This document shows, piece by piece, positions 34,133 to 46,067 of a DNA stretch of 64,000 bases (positions are counted from its first letter, which is position 1; every line of letters starts with the position of its first letter). The position numbers were made by a program, and so were the translations under genes. The DNA is taken from assembly GCA_946122785.1 (NCBI GenBank), contig CAMGYJ010000006.1, positions 67,395,676-67,459,675 of the forward strand, read 5' to 3'. The stretch comes from Linum tenue. Its lineage: Eukaryota > Streptophyta > Magnoliopsida > Malpighiales > Linaceae. The notes under the pieces were generated by a model. It saw only the letters and a program-made list of their open reading frames with translations, did no database searches and was not told where the DNA came from.

Positions 34133-36772
34133 ATGGCCATGGCGACCAACTCCGCTCAAGATCCGACGCGTTCAGCTCCGCCGTCTCCCTTCCACTTCCA
34201 GCTCCTCCATTCCCATCCTCACCTCCACACTCCGAATCAAAACGTCGCCACCGCCTCTCCTTTCCCTCCTTCTCCCAATCGAATCTTCGCCTCCCCTCTC
34301 CCTTCCGCCGACGCCGGCGGCGGCATCGCTCGCCACTGCAGCAGCCTTCTCGCTCCTCCCCCGACGGCAGCAACGATTCTCCACTCGCCTAATTCGCATT
34401 CTGCTCTCTCCGTGAGTTTTTTTCTTTTCGTTTTCTTCTATTTGACATCGTTTCTGGAATCTTCTCGGTGTTTCTTTGGTCCGGTTTCATGAATGAATGC
34501 TTCGGCACCAATTTTCTTCGAATTCAGCTTTGCTTTGTTAGGAATTCATGTAATGGCGGGCTTTGCCTCTGAACACTGCTTGCTTGAAATTGAAAAAAAA
34601 GAGGGGAAGGACTTTTGGAAGAAGGAATGTGAACTGCCGAGTGCTTATAGTTATACCACTGAGTGCTCTTTTGCAATTTTTTAGTGCTTGCGGTTTCTAG
34701 AGTTCGTATCAAGTTGGGAGGTTAATGAAACGAATTTTCATGCTAATTGCTTGCAGTTTATCACTAACCACACGAGTGAGGATGGTAATTACAAGGTTCA
34801 AAATGGAGGAGGAGTGGTGAAAGTCCCTAATTGCTTCAGTCCAGTCAAGGGGAAGCAGCATAACAAGGTGAAGGTCACAAAACAAAGCAAGTTGGCTGGG
34901 AAAAAGTCTAACCCTGGTAAGTTTTTCTTTCTTTTGCCTCCTTCTAACTTCTCACTTCAAGAGCTCAAGATTATTTGCTGTGTTGTGATGAGCCTGAGTT
35001 GTCTGGTATATGTGCTTCACTTGGCAGAGTCTGTTGATGGTCAGAGCCCAACCAGTGGTTGCAGATACGACAGCTCTTTGGGTAAGCTGTTGACATATTT
35101 TACCTGCAATTTCTCATGTGGCTGCTGTAAGTCTGAACGTTTGGGTTCGTGATTCTGTTGTGAACTAGGGCTGTTAACGAAGAAGTTCGTGAAGTTAATC
35201 CAGGAGGCCAAAGATGGCACCCTTGATCTCAACAAGACAGCAGAAGTTCTGCAGGTATTCAACACATGTACCATAGTGCTTTTGGTGCATGAGATTCTGT
35301 GGTAAATTTGATGTTGGATTGGATTACTAATCGTTTCAGTCCCTTTTTGGTGCGCTTTGCCCGTTGTTCGTTGTTATCAGGTTCAGAAGAGAAGGATATA
35401 TGATATCACAAATGTTCTGGAAGGAATAGGGTTGATTGAGAAAACTTCTAAAAATCATATACGGTGGAGGTAATTACCCTTGAACCTTCTCTCAACCTTT
35501 AACATTTAGCTTCATTCTTTCTGTAATTTGAAAATTTGACTGATGTGAGATTTATATATGGATTAGGGATTATTCTGATGGTTCTGGGACAAAGGAGTTT
35601 GATTGTGATGTCAATAGATTAAAGGTATGGATCAATGAATGCTACATGAATTTCACTAATCATGCTTTCTTTTAGAGAGCTGTGTGGAGAATCAAAACCT
35701 TACTAGTTTCACAAACCCTACCTCAAAACTTTCTTCTGCACAGGCTGAAGTTGATAGTCTTCATTCTGAAGAATGCAGTCTTGATGAAGCTATAAGGTCT
35801 GTTAATACAAATGGATTAAGTTAGTCATGTTTATTCTGGTTTTGTCCACTGCAGTTGGATTAAGTTGATCATGTTTCTCACTCTCTGTAGGGAAAGGGAA
35901 GAAAGCTTAAGGCGCCTACAAGCGGAGAAAAGCAATCAAAAGTATCTCTTTCTGACAGAGGAGGATATTATCAGCATTCCCCAATTCCAGGTCCATGGAA
36001 TCTTAGTTTAATCTCTGTTAACTGCGATGCAGACATGTTTCTCTTTCTCCCCCTAATTAATTAACTTGGTAGTAACTTTGACTGATAATGTCACAGAATA
36101 GCACATTGATGACAATCAAAGCCCCTCCTGCTAGTAATCTCGAAGTTCCTGATCCTGATGGTGACCAGGTATGAACTGTTTGCGTGTGTGGCTAGATTTT
36201 TTCGCTTTTCGTCTCATAGTTTATCTACCATCTGCTAAGCAAACTGTTAAAAATGAACAGGACTTGGGCTCCCGCCAACACAGAATGATCATTAGGAGTG
36301 TCACAGGACCAATCGAATTGTATCTCCTGAGGTATGTGACCTTTTTTCATGTTTCTAACTTCTATTTATAGCTTGTCCAAAGCATCTTCCTCTGGCCTTC
36401 ATGTTCACTTTAGAAGAAACTCAAAAAGTGATTTGCTCTTATTTGAATAGCAAGTATAATCACCAAGCGACGGATGTGGTGGAAATGGACACCTGTGACG
36501 ATGCTAGACATAGTTGCAGCAATTCACCAAACGGCTCTCCTTCTCCTGCATCTTACACGCCTGGGGTTCAGAAGATGGTACCTTCTTACAATGATGTAAG
36601 TATCAATCACATATGTTTGTCGATCACATCACTTGAACGATAACGAACCGCTTCATTAATAGACTTTATATTTTCTCTGACGTTTTATCATATTCATCAA
36701 TGGCAGAACTACGATGACTACTGGCTGCAATCAAATAATGAAGTGGGTCTCTCTCAGTTATGGCGTGACTGA
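34133..36772 (+). CDS. E2F: E2F transcription factor (E2Fa/b/c class)
   Basis: Twelve exons join in frame to 410 residues: 34133-34411, 34757-34916, 35028-35081, 35169-35254, 35381-35469, 35567-35624, 35744-35796, 35891-35990, 36097-36168, 36261-36331, 36451-36595, 36707-36772; all introns are GT-AG. E2F pairs with DP in the nucleus to control S-phase genes and is held by the retinoblastoma protein. The winged-helix DNA-binding domain lies at about 150-223, with [20 protein letters not shown], then [19 protein letters not shown]. The leucine-rich dimerisation helix follows ([19 protein letters not shown], about 262-280), then the marked box (GPIELYLLS). The last exon is the Rb-binding motif, [18 protein letters not shown] single DNA-binding domain plus the Rb motif excludes the DEL class. 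The N-terminal 93 residues are Ser/Pro/His-rich and poorly conserved. The start is the first ATG of two close ones (MAMATN). Confidence 0.93.
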
Positions 36773-37333
36773 GTACTCAAATGTAACCGTGCTAGAGTAT
36801 TACATCATGTTACGACTTGTATCTGGTAATATCCCATGATGAAGAGTCTCTGATCTAGGTATGAATTATCAGCAGTGCAGCAATATCTGAGGTGATTCTT
36901 TTATAGTTTTAGATCCTGGTGGGGGAAACTAAGTGTAGATAATTAGCTTATCCAGGGCTGATCGCAGGGCTTACCAAATAACAACCCTATATCAAGATTA
37001 AGGGTTCGTAGTGAGATTCGTTCAAGTATTGGGCCATATAGTAAATTTCTTATTGTTGCATTTCCAATAACAAAAAGGATGTTCCTTTGTTACCAAAAAA
37101 AAAAAAAAAATGAATAAGGATGCTCCTTTTTTTTATCACAGTTCGGTGGTTGATTCAACTAGATCTTTGTTCAAGATCACAGAAATATGGAAGTCCTTCC
37201 TATTGGTGTTTTTCATTTTTCCATATCCATTTCGTGGTTATACCATAACAATGGTGGAGTTAACGTATGGTTCAGAAGGTGTTGTATCTCTCTTCAATTT
37301 TTTATTAAAAGTATAATTTGTCTAACATTAGAA
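36773..37333. other. 3' UTR and flank of E2F
   Basis: No gene. It holds the E2F 3' UTR (first few hundred bases) and one tail-only LINE footprint at 37089-37115. Confidence 0.6.
37089..37115 (+). mobile_element. tail-only LINE insertion, 27 bp
   Basis: AAGGATGTTCCTTT at 37075-37088 and AAGGATGCTCCTTT at 37116-37129 (one mismatch) flank GTTACC, 16 A and TGAAT. GTTACC before poly(A) is a common plant LINE 3' end. Confidence 0.65.
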
Positions 37334-37499
37334 AGTAGACGTAGGGCTGGACATGCGGGCTCACCCGTGGGTTTGGGTCGATTCGCCTACATTTTATCTG
37401 AATTTTGTTATGTGAGTGAGTCTGTGAGTGGGTGATGGGTTGTGCTGTGAGGCATTCACTGCATGGTGGGTGGGTTGTGGGCATGTGCGCGGGTGACCC

Positions 37500-38780
37500 G
37501 AACAAAGTTGTTTGCGTTAGAGAGTGGAGACACTGACGTAAACTAGGTGTTGATGCGAAGCTCCGAGGAGCCTGCTTCAATGTGTTTGAGGTCCGGTGAG
37601 CGCCTGACTTCCTCCTGGCCAACGTCCGCCGCCAGCCTCCGAGATGGACACCTGCAAAAGAGGAACCCGCCGGCGGTGGTCGGCGGGGACCTTTTCCGAA
37701 GCTCAAGTCAGTATTGAGAGGAGAGTAACCGGGAGCGGCGTATTGAGCCGGCTCTAAAGTGAGATTCAGAGTTTTTCTCTTAAAAATGAACTCCCCAAAA
37801 TGAATTGCCGAGAAAGCATAAATGAGCGTCCTATTTATAGGTGCCTCCTGCTTCTGACATGGATGATGTGTGAAGAATAAAATAACAATTAGACACTTAC
37901 CTCACCTCGCCACCAACCTTGGTGCAATGGATGGTTTGCTCCTGAAAATTCTTCCCTTGGCCACGTATCTCATGGGGAAAGCATAGCTAGAGTGAATGAA
38001 TATTGCTTGGCTTCTCCCACGTGTTCATGAATGTAAAAATGATTATGGTTGCTTGAGTTGGGTGGGGAAATACACACATGCATCCTTAATTCAACTCATA
38101 GGTCATTGCCATGTGTCATAAAAAGGATGGGTTGTATACATGTACCCTTAATCCATCTCATAGTGTTACGTGGCATTAGGGGGAATGAGTGGTCAAATGT
38201 ATTTGGCTGGAGAGTAATGTATACTTTACCAACCCAACAACAAAAATAATTAAAGGTCTAGCTTTTTACATGGACATGCATAGCTAAAGCTTAGTGGTAA
38301 ATTCCCATATCCTCCATTTCCACCCACGTGTAATGAAAATTGGTTGTTTGGCATAGGAAACTAGATGATTAATCATGTAATCATCTCATGATCATGTGTC
38401 CAGAGGAAAAGTTGGGTGGCCTTATTTAAGCATGAAACTAGATGTAATCCAGCAAACAATTCTCCCCTTGGCCACGTGTTGACAAAATGAGATGGGTTGC
38501 TCAAAGAAGCTTCCTTCATTTGCTACGTGCATGCCACTAGAGAAACTCTCAAGTGGTGGTTAATTAAGGTGATTAAGCTTGTTATTAGCTTGGAATACCC
38601 ACGTGTCACAAAGAGGGATTGCCATGTTATTAGAATCCTACGTGTAAGTGAAGTGGAAGCTTATTACCCAACCATGATAAGAGAAATGGAGGTGGATTCT
38701 TAACATAATTGTCTCATTTCTTCCACGTACGTGGGTTTTTCATGGGAGTGCACTTGGATGGCTTGGGTGGTATGTAAAAG
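37500..38780 (-). promoter_or_regulatory. LTR-like promoter with ACGTG array and TATA box
   Basis: On the minus strand a TATA box (CTATAAATAG, about 37828-37838) is followed by a leader containing 'actgacttgagc' and 'tttgcaggtgtccatctc', a phrase common in plant gypsy LTRs. Upstream of the TATA box (37960-38740) at least eight ACGTG cores occur, several as CCACGTGT or CCACGTAC, spaced 40-160 bp. These are G-box/ABRE-type cores bound by bZIP and bHLH factors. I infer a U3 promoter of a solo or decayed LTR. Confidence 0.5.
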
Positions 38781-38866
38781 AAACAAATCATGCGAACCAC
38801 TAGCAAATGATTAATTACTTGAAAACGACAATTATACCTTTGGTTTTACCACATGTATGTGAGAAA

Positions 38867-38928
38867 CAAAGGGTATGATAAAGTAATGTTCTTAGTTTTA
38901 TGATGTCGGTTGAATATCGGGTCCATCA
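38867..38928 (+). repeat. 62 bp direct repeat, copy 1
   Basis: It starts CAAAGGGTATGATAAAG and ends GGGTCCATCA, and is identical to 39297-39358. The 368 bp between copies contain imperfect 'gtcgtgccagtcatgg' repeats. Confidence 0.9.
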
Positions 38929-39296
38929 ATTGCCCCCTTACCAATAGAAAAATTAAGGTTGAACCAAAGTTTTCTATTGGTAACACATCACTAGGTGAGT
39001 GATTTAAATCATGGCATGCATAGCCGACACAAATTGCCCGAGCAATTGTTGGAGAGTCGTGCCAGTCATGGTTGATGGACCATATCATCATGTCAAGCGA
39101 TCATGGAAAGCCGTGTCAATTGTGACAGGCAGGCCGCACCAGTCGTGGTGGGCACCATGGTGAATCGTGACAATCATGGTAGGCGACCCAACCCAATCAT
39201 GGCAAGAGACCAATGCCAATCTTTGCAAGTTTGTGCTATGTGTTTAGTGTTGTCCGTGTATGAGTGATAAGGACAACAGTTTGGGTTATGCAATAT

Positions 39297-39358
39297 CAAA
39301 GGGTATGATAAAGTAATGTTCTTAGTTTTATGATGTCGGTTGAATATCGGGTCCATCA
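39297..39358 (+). repeat. 62 bp direct repeat, copy 2
   Basis: Exact copy of 38867-38928, 430 bp away, inside the hAT-bounded block. A recent tandem duplication or short recombination product. Confidence 0.9.
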
Positions 39359-40310
39359 CTAGGGTTACTAATGGAGATTGAATCTCAAAGTCAATCTTCC
39401 AAATCTTGATTTCCCTCTTCTTCCCTTTATTTTTTCCTCTGATTCTTGTGCCCAAATCACCTCCCTTATCACTGTTGAATTATTATTTTTTTAGTTTCCT
39501 ACACTCGATAATCATTTCTATCCGTAGAAAACACCTCCATAAAATTATTTCTATCCAATTTCAAACTAATTCGACATTTTTTCTTCCTATTCCATCTTCT
39601 TGTTTCCTGGTAACTCTCCACCAATTATCTTGCCACTTGAAGTGATTTTCAAATTTAAAGGGTGAATGGAAGGGGTTCAGAAATATAAATGGATCATGTC
39701 AAGTTGACTCATTTATATTATACACATTGTGATGTGGATGACCTGAAAACCCACCTGCATCATCCGCCATCCACCCGACCCAACCCAACCCGAAATTAAA
39801 TGTGAGTGGGTGGTGGGTTAAAAATTGTCAATCCGTTTAAGCACAGATGAGTCCATTTTGTGAGTTTGAGGAAGGATGAGTTCTATTGAAACAAAATGGA
39901 AGAATTACACGTAGGTGTTCCAGCGAACAGATAACATACCCTAAGAAGAAATCGATCAATGATTTCCACAAACCTATCAATCTACTTCCCAAGCTCGATT
40001 CAAAACCCACACTATGAGTCGAGCTACCGAAGAAGATAAAGAAACTGAACCCAATATAGAAGACCACTCTCTACTTAATCGTCAGTTTCTAACAATCAGA
40101 TGAGCAGGGTTTAAATAGATGGGTTGTCTTTGAATGACTATGAGAGACGACATGGAGAGTCGACAGTAGCGAACGACACCGAGGAGTCTCGAACGACGTC
40201 GTGTTTGGAAGATCAATTGACAGCAGTGAAATACTGTCGTGGTGACTCATCCAACACATTTTATGGTCAAAATTCACTCTACCCACCCAATGCCCACCCC
40301 TAAGTATACG

Positions 40311-41058
40311 GTACTTGTAGCCTTCCAAATTTTAAATTAATCGTGTGATTCATGAACAATGGTAGCAGTCTGTCATTTTCAACCCTTTTTAAGTTTAAAT
40401 CCAGTTTTGCCAATAGGCCTCTTAACGGAATGGGCCATCATGATCTCGGTTTCTGTTGGGCCTGATAGGCCATATATCTCTGCTTGTTACGGATGTCTGC
40501 GTGGAAGGATTTGTTACAAGCAGGTGCCGTCGCAGTGGAAGCGAGGCAACGTAACGTCACAGATTAGAGAAGTGAAAAAGTCAGCATCCAAATCATTCTC
40601 GTAACCCAAAAGTCTTCAATGCTTTGGATTTGAACCGTTGGGGATACTCTTTCTCAAAACTCCAATAATAGGGATGGATAATGACCAACACACTCCCCAC
40701 CAACTTTACACAATAGCCGTTGGCAGTTCCAAAAAGCTTTACCACTCCAATAGTAGAATACCTGATTAATCTCTTTACCAAACGCTTATTTATTATATAC
40801 ACATTCTAGGCTCAGTCAGCAATTCCAGATCCCACTATGAGAACCCGATCTTTTTTTTCCCAATCTTTAGACAACAGGATGAAATTCGCGTCCTCATTAC
40901 ATGTTCCTTCCTCCGAAATGTTCCCTTTTTACTTTCTTTCTTTTTTTGGCATTTCGAAGTGTTGGAAACAATAAAGCAACAAATGGAATGAAGAAACTAA
41001 AGAGAGACATGGCAAATTTACACCCGAAGAACAAACTGTTTTCTTTGTTTTCCTTTCT
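40311..41058. other. 3' flank of the HVA22-like gene
   Basis: No gene seen. The part next to 41059 should hold the 3' UTR of the HVA22-like gene (minus strand). Confidence 0.55.
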
Positions 41059-42758
41059 TCACTTGGTTCCTGATCTGGCTTTCCTTAACCTTCCACGAGT
41101 GAGACGGATGGCTTCTTCGATGACCGTCTCCTTTGGGGCAGGGGCAGCGGCAGCAGCGGGATCATTAGACGGAGGTGCTGCAGCGGATTCGATCTGCATT
41201 GCTTCCGGTGCAGATGGGTTTGGCTGTGGTTCAGATGGAGCGGAGAGTGATCTCGTCGGGGCGTTGGGAGCTTTTGATGGATAAGGGGCTCTTGGTTGAT
41301 TTGGAGCTACCGATGGAGGAATGGTGGCTTGAGGGGATTTAGAACTCACTGCCTCCTCAGCTGTGGCTAGTTCCGTTTGGTGCTGAGTCGATGATGTGCT
41401 GGAAGTGGGAGATGGGGGCTCCTCCGGTTCTGGTTTTGACCCTGCTGGCTGACGACGGATTGGTGGATTAGACGCTGAACGAGCCCTGGGACCTTGTTGC
41501 TGCTGAATACAATTAGACAATTAGTAGTATTCCATAAGGTTCACAGAGCGCTTTGCTAGCAACAATTGTACGCTCAAATAGCACTATGGTTAACCCAAAT
41601 ATCATTCTCCCACCCCTGCATACACAATTGTAATCATCTAGAGTTACATGGGTAACCCATCAAACAAACACTAGGGACGATGAATTATCTAGTCTCTAAG
41701 AAATCACTCATAACCCGATAGAACACAAATGCGGTGCGCTAATTACTTTTATGCCAACTCTTTAGCAGCTCATCTTCTAAATCAAACAAGATCTGATCAT
41801 CCAACAACAATGAGCAATTTGATTCTCAATGAACACACAAAAATGTTAAATGCAATAGAACTGACATCATTTGATTAAAACTACAATATGATCTGTTCCT
41901 GGAGATGGTACCTGAACTGGCCGAGGCCTTGGGATTGATTGAGCAGAAACATACTGCAAAATGTCGAAGACTCTTGTCTGACCATAGCTAGCAGCTCTTT
42001 GCCAGTACAATATTGCCATGTCTCCAGCCCTTGTCCTTAGCTCCAGCAAGTTGCGGTCAATTTCATTCTCATGTTTAGCAACGTATGGTCTGAAGAAAGA
42101 GTCATACACATACGTAGTTCCCTGGAAGAGGTAATGAAGAGAAGAAATCAGTACTCAAAGGGATGAAAATTGGAAAACTGAAAAGAAAAGGTTACATTCT
42201 TGTGATAGCTAGGCACCTTGGTTTTGGGGTACCACAAGTATATAAAGAATGCCAACTTCGCCTCGCTGTACATTGGAACCCTTAAAGAAAGCAAAAACAG
42301 AATATTAGGATAGACCCAGAGTCGATCGATCAGATTGCATAACATTATGCATAAGCATTCAAGCTATAAGTTATTACCATGAAATAAAAGCATCACCGAT
42401 TCTCTCGCTAACAGTCAAAACGGCAACCAGAATCCTGCAACATCAACAGAAGCACAAAAGATTCACAAACTGAATGCAGTTTGCAAACATAAACTGGAGA
42501 AATGAAAAGGCATGGAATCTGTAATGTACCAATACTGGCACCAGAAACGAAGCTGCTCAATCTCTGGTTTATTCAATTCAACAGTTTTATAGCACTCGTA
42601 TGCTGGATAGGCGTAGCCAAAAACCAATCTGTCAACACACATTAATGTCAGTTTACTTCTGATGATAATGCAATCCCGTTATTCTGATGTTTTGAGATAT
42701 CACTTGAGTAATGGCTGGTAACTTACACAAGTCCTCTAGTAAGAAATGACCCTAGCAT
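41059..42758 (-). CDS. HVA22-like protein (TB2/DP1/REEP family), long proline-rich tail
   Basis: Six coding exons (minus): 42727-42758, 42530-42628, 42378-42434, 42217-42280, 41912-42121, 41059-41502; all introns GT-AG, total 301 residues. Family members are hairpin membrane proteins of the ER that shape tubules; the founding barley gene is induced by ABA and stress. The TB2/DP1/HVA22 domain fills about residues 1-100: MLGSFLTRGLVLVFGYAYPA, then ECYKTVE, EQLRFWCQYW, then AVLTVSERIGDAFISWVPMY, and FIYLWYPKTKGTTYVYDSFF. A helical region follows (ELRTRAGDMAILYWQRAA). The last exon is Pro/Ser/Ala-rich and disordered-looking, ending in RGRLRKARSGTK. This length is nearer to the long members (HVA22h/i/j) than to HVA22g. 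The acceptor of the last exon could lie one CAG later. A 5' UTR intron is likely (next entry). Confidence 0.92.
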
Positions 42759-43440
42759 CTTGTATACCTAGCAAAGACGGAACAAACAAGTTAGCCACTA
42801 ACAACCAAAGTGCAATGATGATATAACTCAACACCTCAATTAAGAAGATACTAAACTCTTATGTTCATCTCTGAAACTTGAATCAATCATCACAGAATCA
42901 CACAATTAGGAACGCATCAAAGTTAGTTTGATGGAATCAATTCCGCTTTTTAACTCCATGTTTGCTTCAGCAAACAAGCTTGGATTCATGAGAGTAAAGT
43001 TCGACGGTAAAATCTCAAGGTAAGAATCCCTTTGCTCTTGGTAAAATCAAAGGGAACAAGAAAGAAGACGACAGTGTTGTTTCAGCCTTGTGTCTCCCGA
43101 AATGAACACAATCTCTATTTAGTAGGAAGATTCAATGTTCTTCACCGGTCCAAAGATTAGGGCAACAAGTCATCGCCGTAAACTATTTTCAACTCAATCG
43201 TTCCAAGTTTCACAGATAACTCTGAAATGCCGCCGGAGTACCGAAAGGAAACGAATACAGTACTAGTAACTAGAGACCAAAAAACCGCCATGAATCACCG
43301 GATGAAGAGGAAAATGTAACCGCAATATGCAGAAAAATTGAAGGCTACCGTCACAAGAAGCAAAAATCGAGACAGAGTGCGAGAGAGAAGCGTCGATTAC
43401 CTTTCCAACGCGTCTCAACCTCGAAGTTGCTGCGGAGCAG
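42759..43440 (-). other. probable 5' UTR intron of the HVA22-like gene
   Basis: On the minus strand a good donor follows an AAG at about 43405 (GGAAAG then GTAATC), and a 'tttgctag' acceptor lies just before the ATG exon. The sequence between is AT-rich without ORFs. A non-coding first exon at about 43406-43680 fits. Confidence 0.5.
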
Positions 43441-45005
43441 TAAACAGGACGAAGGAAATAACCGCAAGCAAGAAAATGAGGGAGAAATCGCCGGATTGAA
43501 GCGGCGGAGACCGAAGCCGACGCAGATCACAGAAACTTCCGCAGCGAGGGAGGAAAAAGGACTCAGGCGTACGTTCTATCCGAAAACACAGCGAGTAAGG
43601 ACGGCGGCGAGCCGTTAGGAAATCGGCGGTCGGGGAGCGAAGGAGAGAGAGACGGAGCGGAGAGAAAGGTCTTTAGGCTTAAGCAACAGCAAGTATCAGT
43701 GGTGTTATAAAACAGAAAACTCTCTTCGTTTTCTGTGGTAAAACTGTAAAAAGGATAGCGATTCCCTGAACACCAGCACACGGACATTTCGTGCACCCTA
43801 GTTGAGTGGTCACCCAATATACACCATTGAATATTGATTGTCCGGGCGGACCGGGCGGACCGGTTTTCCGGTCCAACCGATGGAGAAAACCGCTCAATTA
43901 AGGCCTGCTCAACCGTTCTGAATGACCAGAAAGAATGGTTCACCGGTAAAGCGTATTATCTTCTACTAGCAGAGGGGCCGGCCTATTGGCCGGCTAGCTG
44001 AATTAAATTAGTGATTGTTTTTGGGCCGATCATAGAAGCTCATTAGTCCAATTTGAAACCACAAAGGTTATCTGTTGCATTTCTATTATGTTTAGCCCAA
44101 ATTGAATTATAATTTTTTTTCTTTACTGTATTTATTAACCTAAACTTAAATAGACAATAACCAAATTGGGAGGAAACGTTTCCTCTTCCTTCTTCCCTTT
44201 TACGCCTCTGTTCACTCTCCGATGAAACCAGCAAGCGGAGACAAATTCCTTGCATGGATGCCCTCCCCTGCTCCCCTATCTAAATGCCAACTTTTATTCT
44301 GATTGTGGGAAGGTGATTTCTGTAAACCCACCTCGCAACTTCTCCCAGTCAACTTCTTTTTCTCCCGATTTGCTAAACCCTTGGCCTTGGATAGCTTTTC
44401 TATGTTTCAATCAGAGATTCCCAGCAAACACTTGCCAGCTCCACAGGTACGTTAGTTTCCATACCTTTAGATACAATGTGGTTCCATTTATTAAAATAAG
44501 CGGCATTATATATTCTTATTTATTTAATCTTGACGTAGGATTGAGCAGTACTTCAGGACGCATTTATCAAAGATGTTTTCTTAGATTTTGATTACGTATT
44601 GCCTATGGAATACAACTAAGACACTGGTTGATGAGAAAAGGACCTGCCAAGAAAAACTCTGACGAAGCAGCATCCTGTTCCATAACAAAAACTCTGACGA
44701 ATTGACAGAGTCCTCCTTTCTTTCGTATTGTTTACTTCTCTTCTTTTGTACATGTTTAGTTTATTAGTGTCAGTCCAAATTGCAACATCTCAATTATAAA
44801 ATGCTTCCCTAAACCTTACAATTATTTAAGTAATTAGGAGAATTCAATTGAAAAACATATTGTTAGAATTCAACATTGGAAAGGGGATATGTGCTGCGGT
44901 CTAGAACAACAACTGATATTATTTCTTTTAATGATCCTAAACACGACAGGTTCTTGAAAGAATAGAGATTGATCCGAAGGAAATCAGAAACGTATATTGA
45001 CCAAC
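43441..45005. other. intergenic, upstream of OB-fold-like gene
   Basis: It probably includes the HVA22-like promoter on its left. A GC-rich 'ggaccggttttccggtcc' inverted repeat lies near 43850-43880. The stretch 43990-44040 recurs inverted at 46920-46975. An open frame at 44250-44591 is unassigned and may be a decayed exon. Confidence 0.5.
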
Positions 45006-45663
45006 ATGGACATCATATCTCAATGGAATCCGTAAGTATTGCTGTTCTAACCCTATATAATATCATATTCTTGTGTTCTCCTAGATAGTGAATGCAATTG
45101 CTAATTGTTTAAATTATAGGTTTTTTACCCTCGGTGATGATTTCGTTGTGAATCTGAATTATCAAAATGTCGTAGCTATGTCTGAGATTGTTAAAACCAT
45201 AGATCTTATCCCAAAGCAATTGGATTGTGACAATCAGGTGACTAAGATAATATATTTGTTATTTATCCTTTTTCTGTTCCTTATCTTATTAATTTGTATC
45301 TTATTTGTTTACTTTTGCAAAACCCTTCCTTTTCAATTATATCAGGGCACTTCATACATTTTCTCCGGTCGTTTAATAGAGCTGAGGAGGTCTTGGTGTA
45401 ATGCATCCAGGGTATTTTTGATTCACTTGACCATTGAAGATGATATAACTGATGTTGAGGTCGTTTTTCCATCATCATACTTGCGAAGAATCATTTCTTC
45501 TGTAGTCAATCCTTCAGAGATTGACAATGTCGATTATGTTATACTTCTCAACTTGATTGGTGAAAAATCATATGAGGCCATGGTCACAATTGGTCGTTGG
45601 AACGACGTGGAGAATTATTTTGATATATTCTTGGTGAAAATGTTCTTCCCATCGGATAACTGA
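45006..45663 (+). CDS. small OB-fold-like protein, RMI1 C-terminal-domain-like
   Basis: Three exons, 45006-45031, 45120-45237 and 45346-45663, join in phase to 153 residues. The 108 bp second intron is a multiple of three and T-rich, so an unspliced reading would show a false membrane helix. The C-terminal 105 residues (GTSYIFSGRLIELRR, then RVFLIHLTIEDDITDVEVVF, then SYLRRIISSVVNP, and a final FDIFLVKMFF) have the strand pattern of an OB fold and remind me of the RMI1 C-terminal domain, in which the corresponding stretch reads like ISDGT..LDVDFSDEVL. RMI1 works with Topo III and RecQ in dissolving recombination intermediates; whether this short protein does is unknown. Paralogs lie at 46178-46878. 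The first exon is my choice because it joins in frame; more exons upstream are possible. Confidence 0.5.
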
Positions 45664-46067
45664 ATAGCATGTAGGTATTGTCAATATGATCGGATTAATG
45701 TAATTAGTGGTACACTCCTATGTTATGTCTCATATTTTGTAAGCGTACTAAATATGTGAACGCTAAGTTATTTTGTAAGTCTAATAACAGTTTTAGGGGT
45801 GGTTGATGTAAAATTTGACAAATATAACTTATTGTTGATATTTAGTTATGATATTTAGCTTATTGTTGAGTTAACCATGTACAAAACAAACATCACTGCT
45901 ACTATTACTGCTTTCCAATCCCAAATTCTTTCATTTCATTATAGGAGCTAATGAGCAATCAAATTGGCAAATGGAATTTCAGCATTGAAAATGCCATCAC
46001 TTGACACTTTACAAATCCCTATACTAATAAAACATAGTACCAAAAGGTTAAAAAACATCAAAAGACC
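45664..46067. other. spacer between convergent OB-fold-like genes
   Basis: AT-rich, with no gene. It holds the 3' ends of genes from both sides. Confidence 0.5.

Larger units (their letters stand above)
37342..40302. mobile_element. hAT-like non-autonomous element with nested LTR-like insert
   Basis: The left end TAGGGCTGGACATG and the right end (inverse TAGGGGTGGGCATTGG) are related inverted termini. The 8 bp flanks are AGTAGACG (37334-37341) and AGTATACG (40303-40310), 7 of 8 identical, the hAT target size. Near both ends runs of 'cccacc', 'gggtgg' and 'acccga' repeat. The centre (about 37500-39650) is different in character and looks like a retroelement LTR, so the 3 kb is probably a MITE split by a later insertion. 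No transposase is present. Confidence 0.65.

Noticed and set aside
33932..34492. Long overlapping ORFs on both strands over the E2F first exon
   Set aside because: They are shadows of the GC-rich, Ser/Pro-coding first exon; only the frame that splices into the E2F domain is real.
45238..45345. Hydrophobic stretch inside the open frame 45088-45663, looking like a membrane helix
   Set aside because: It is exactly a 108 bp T-rich GT-AG intron whose length is a multiple of three; without it the protein aligns with its paralogs.
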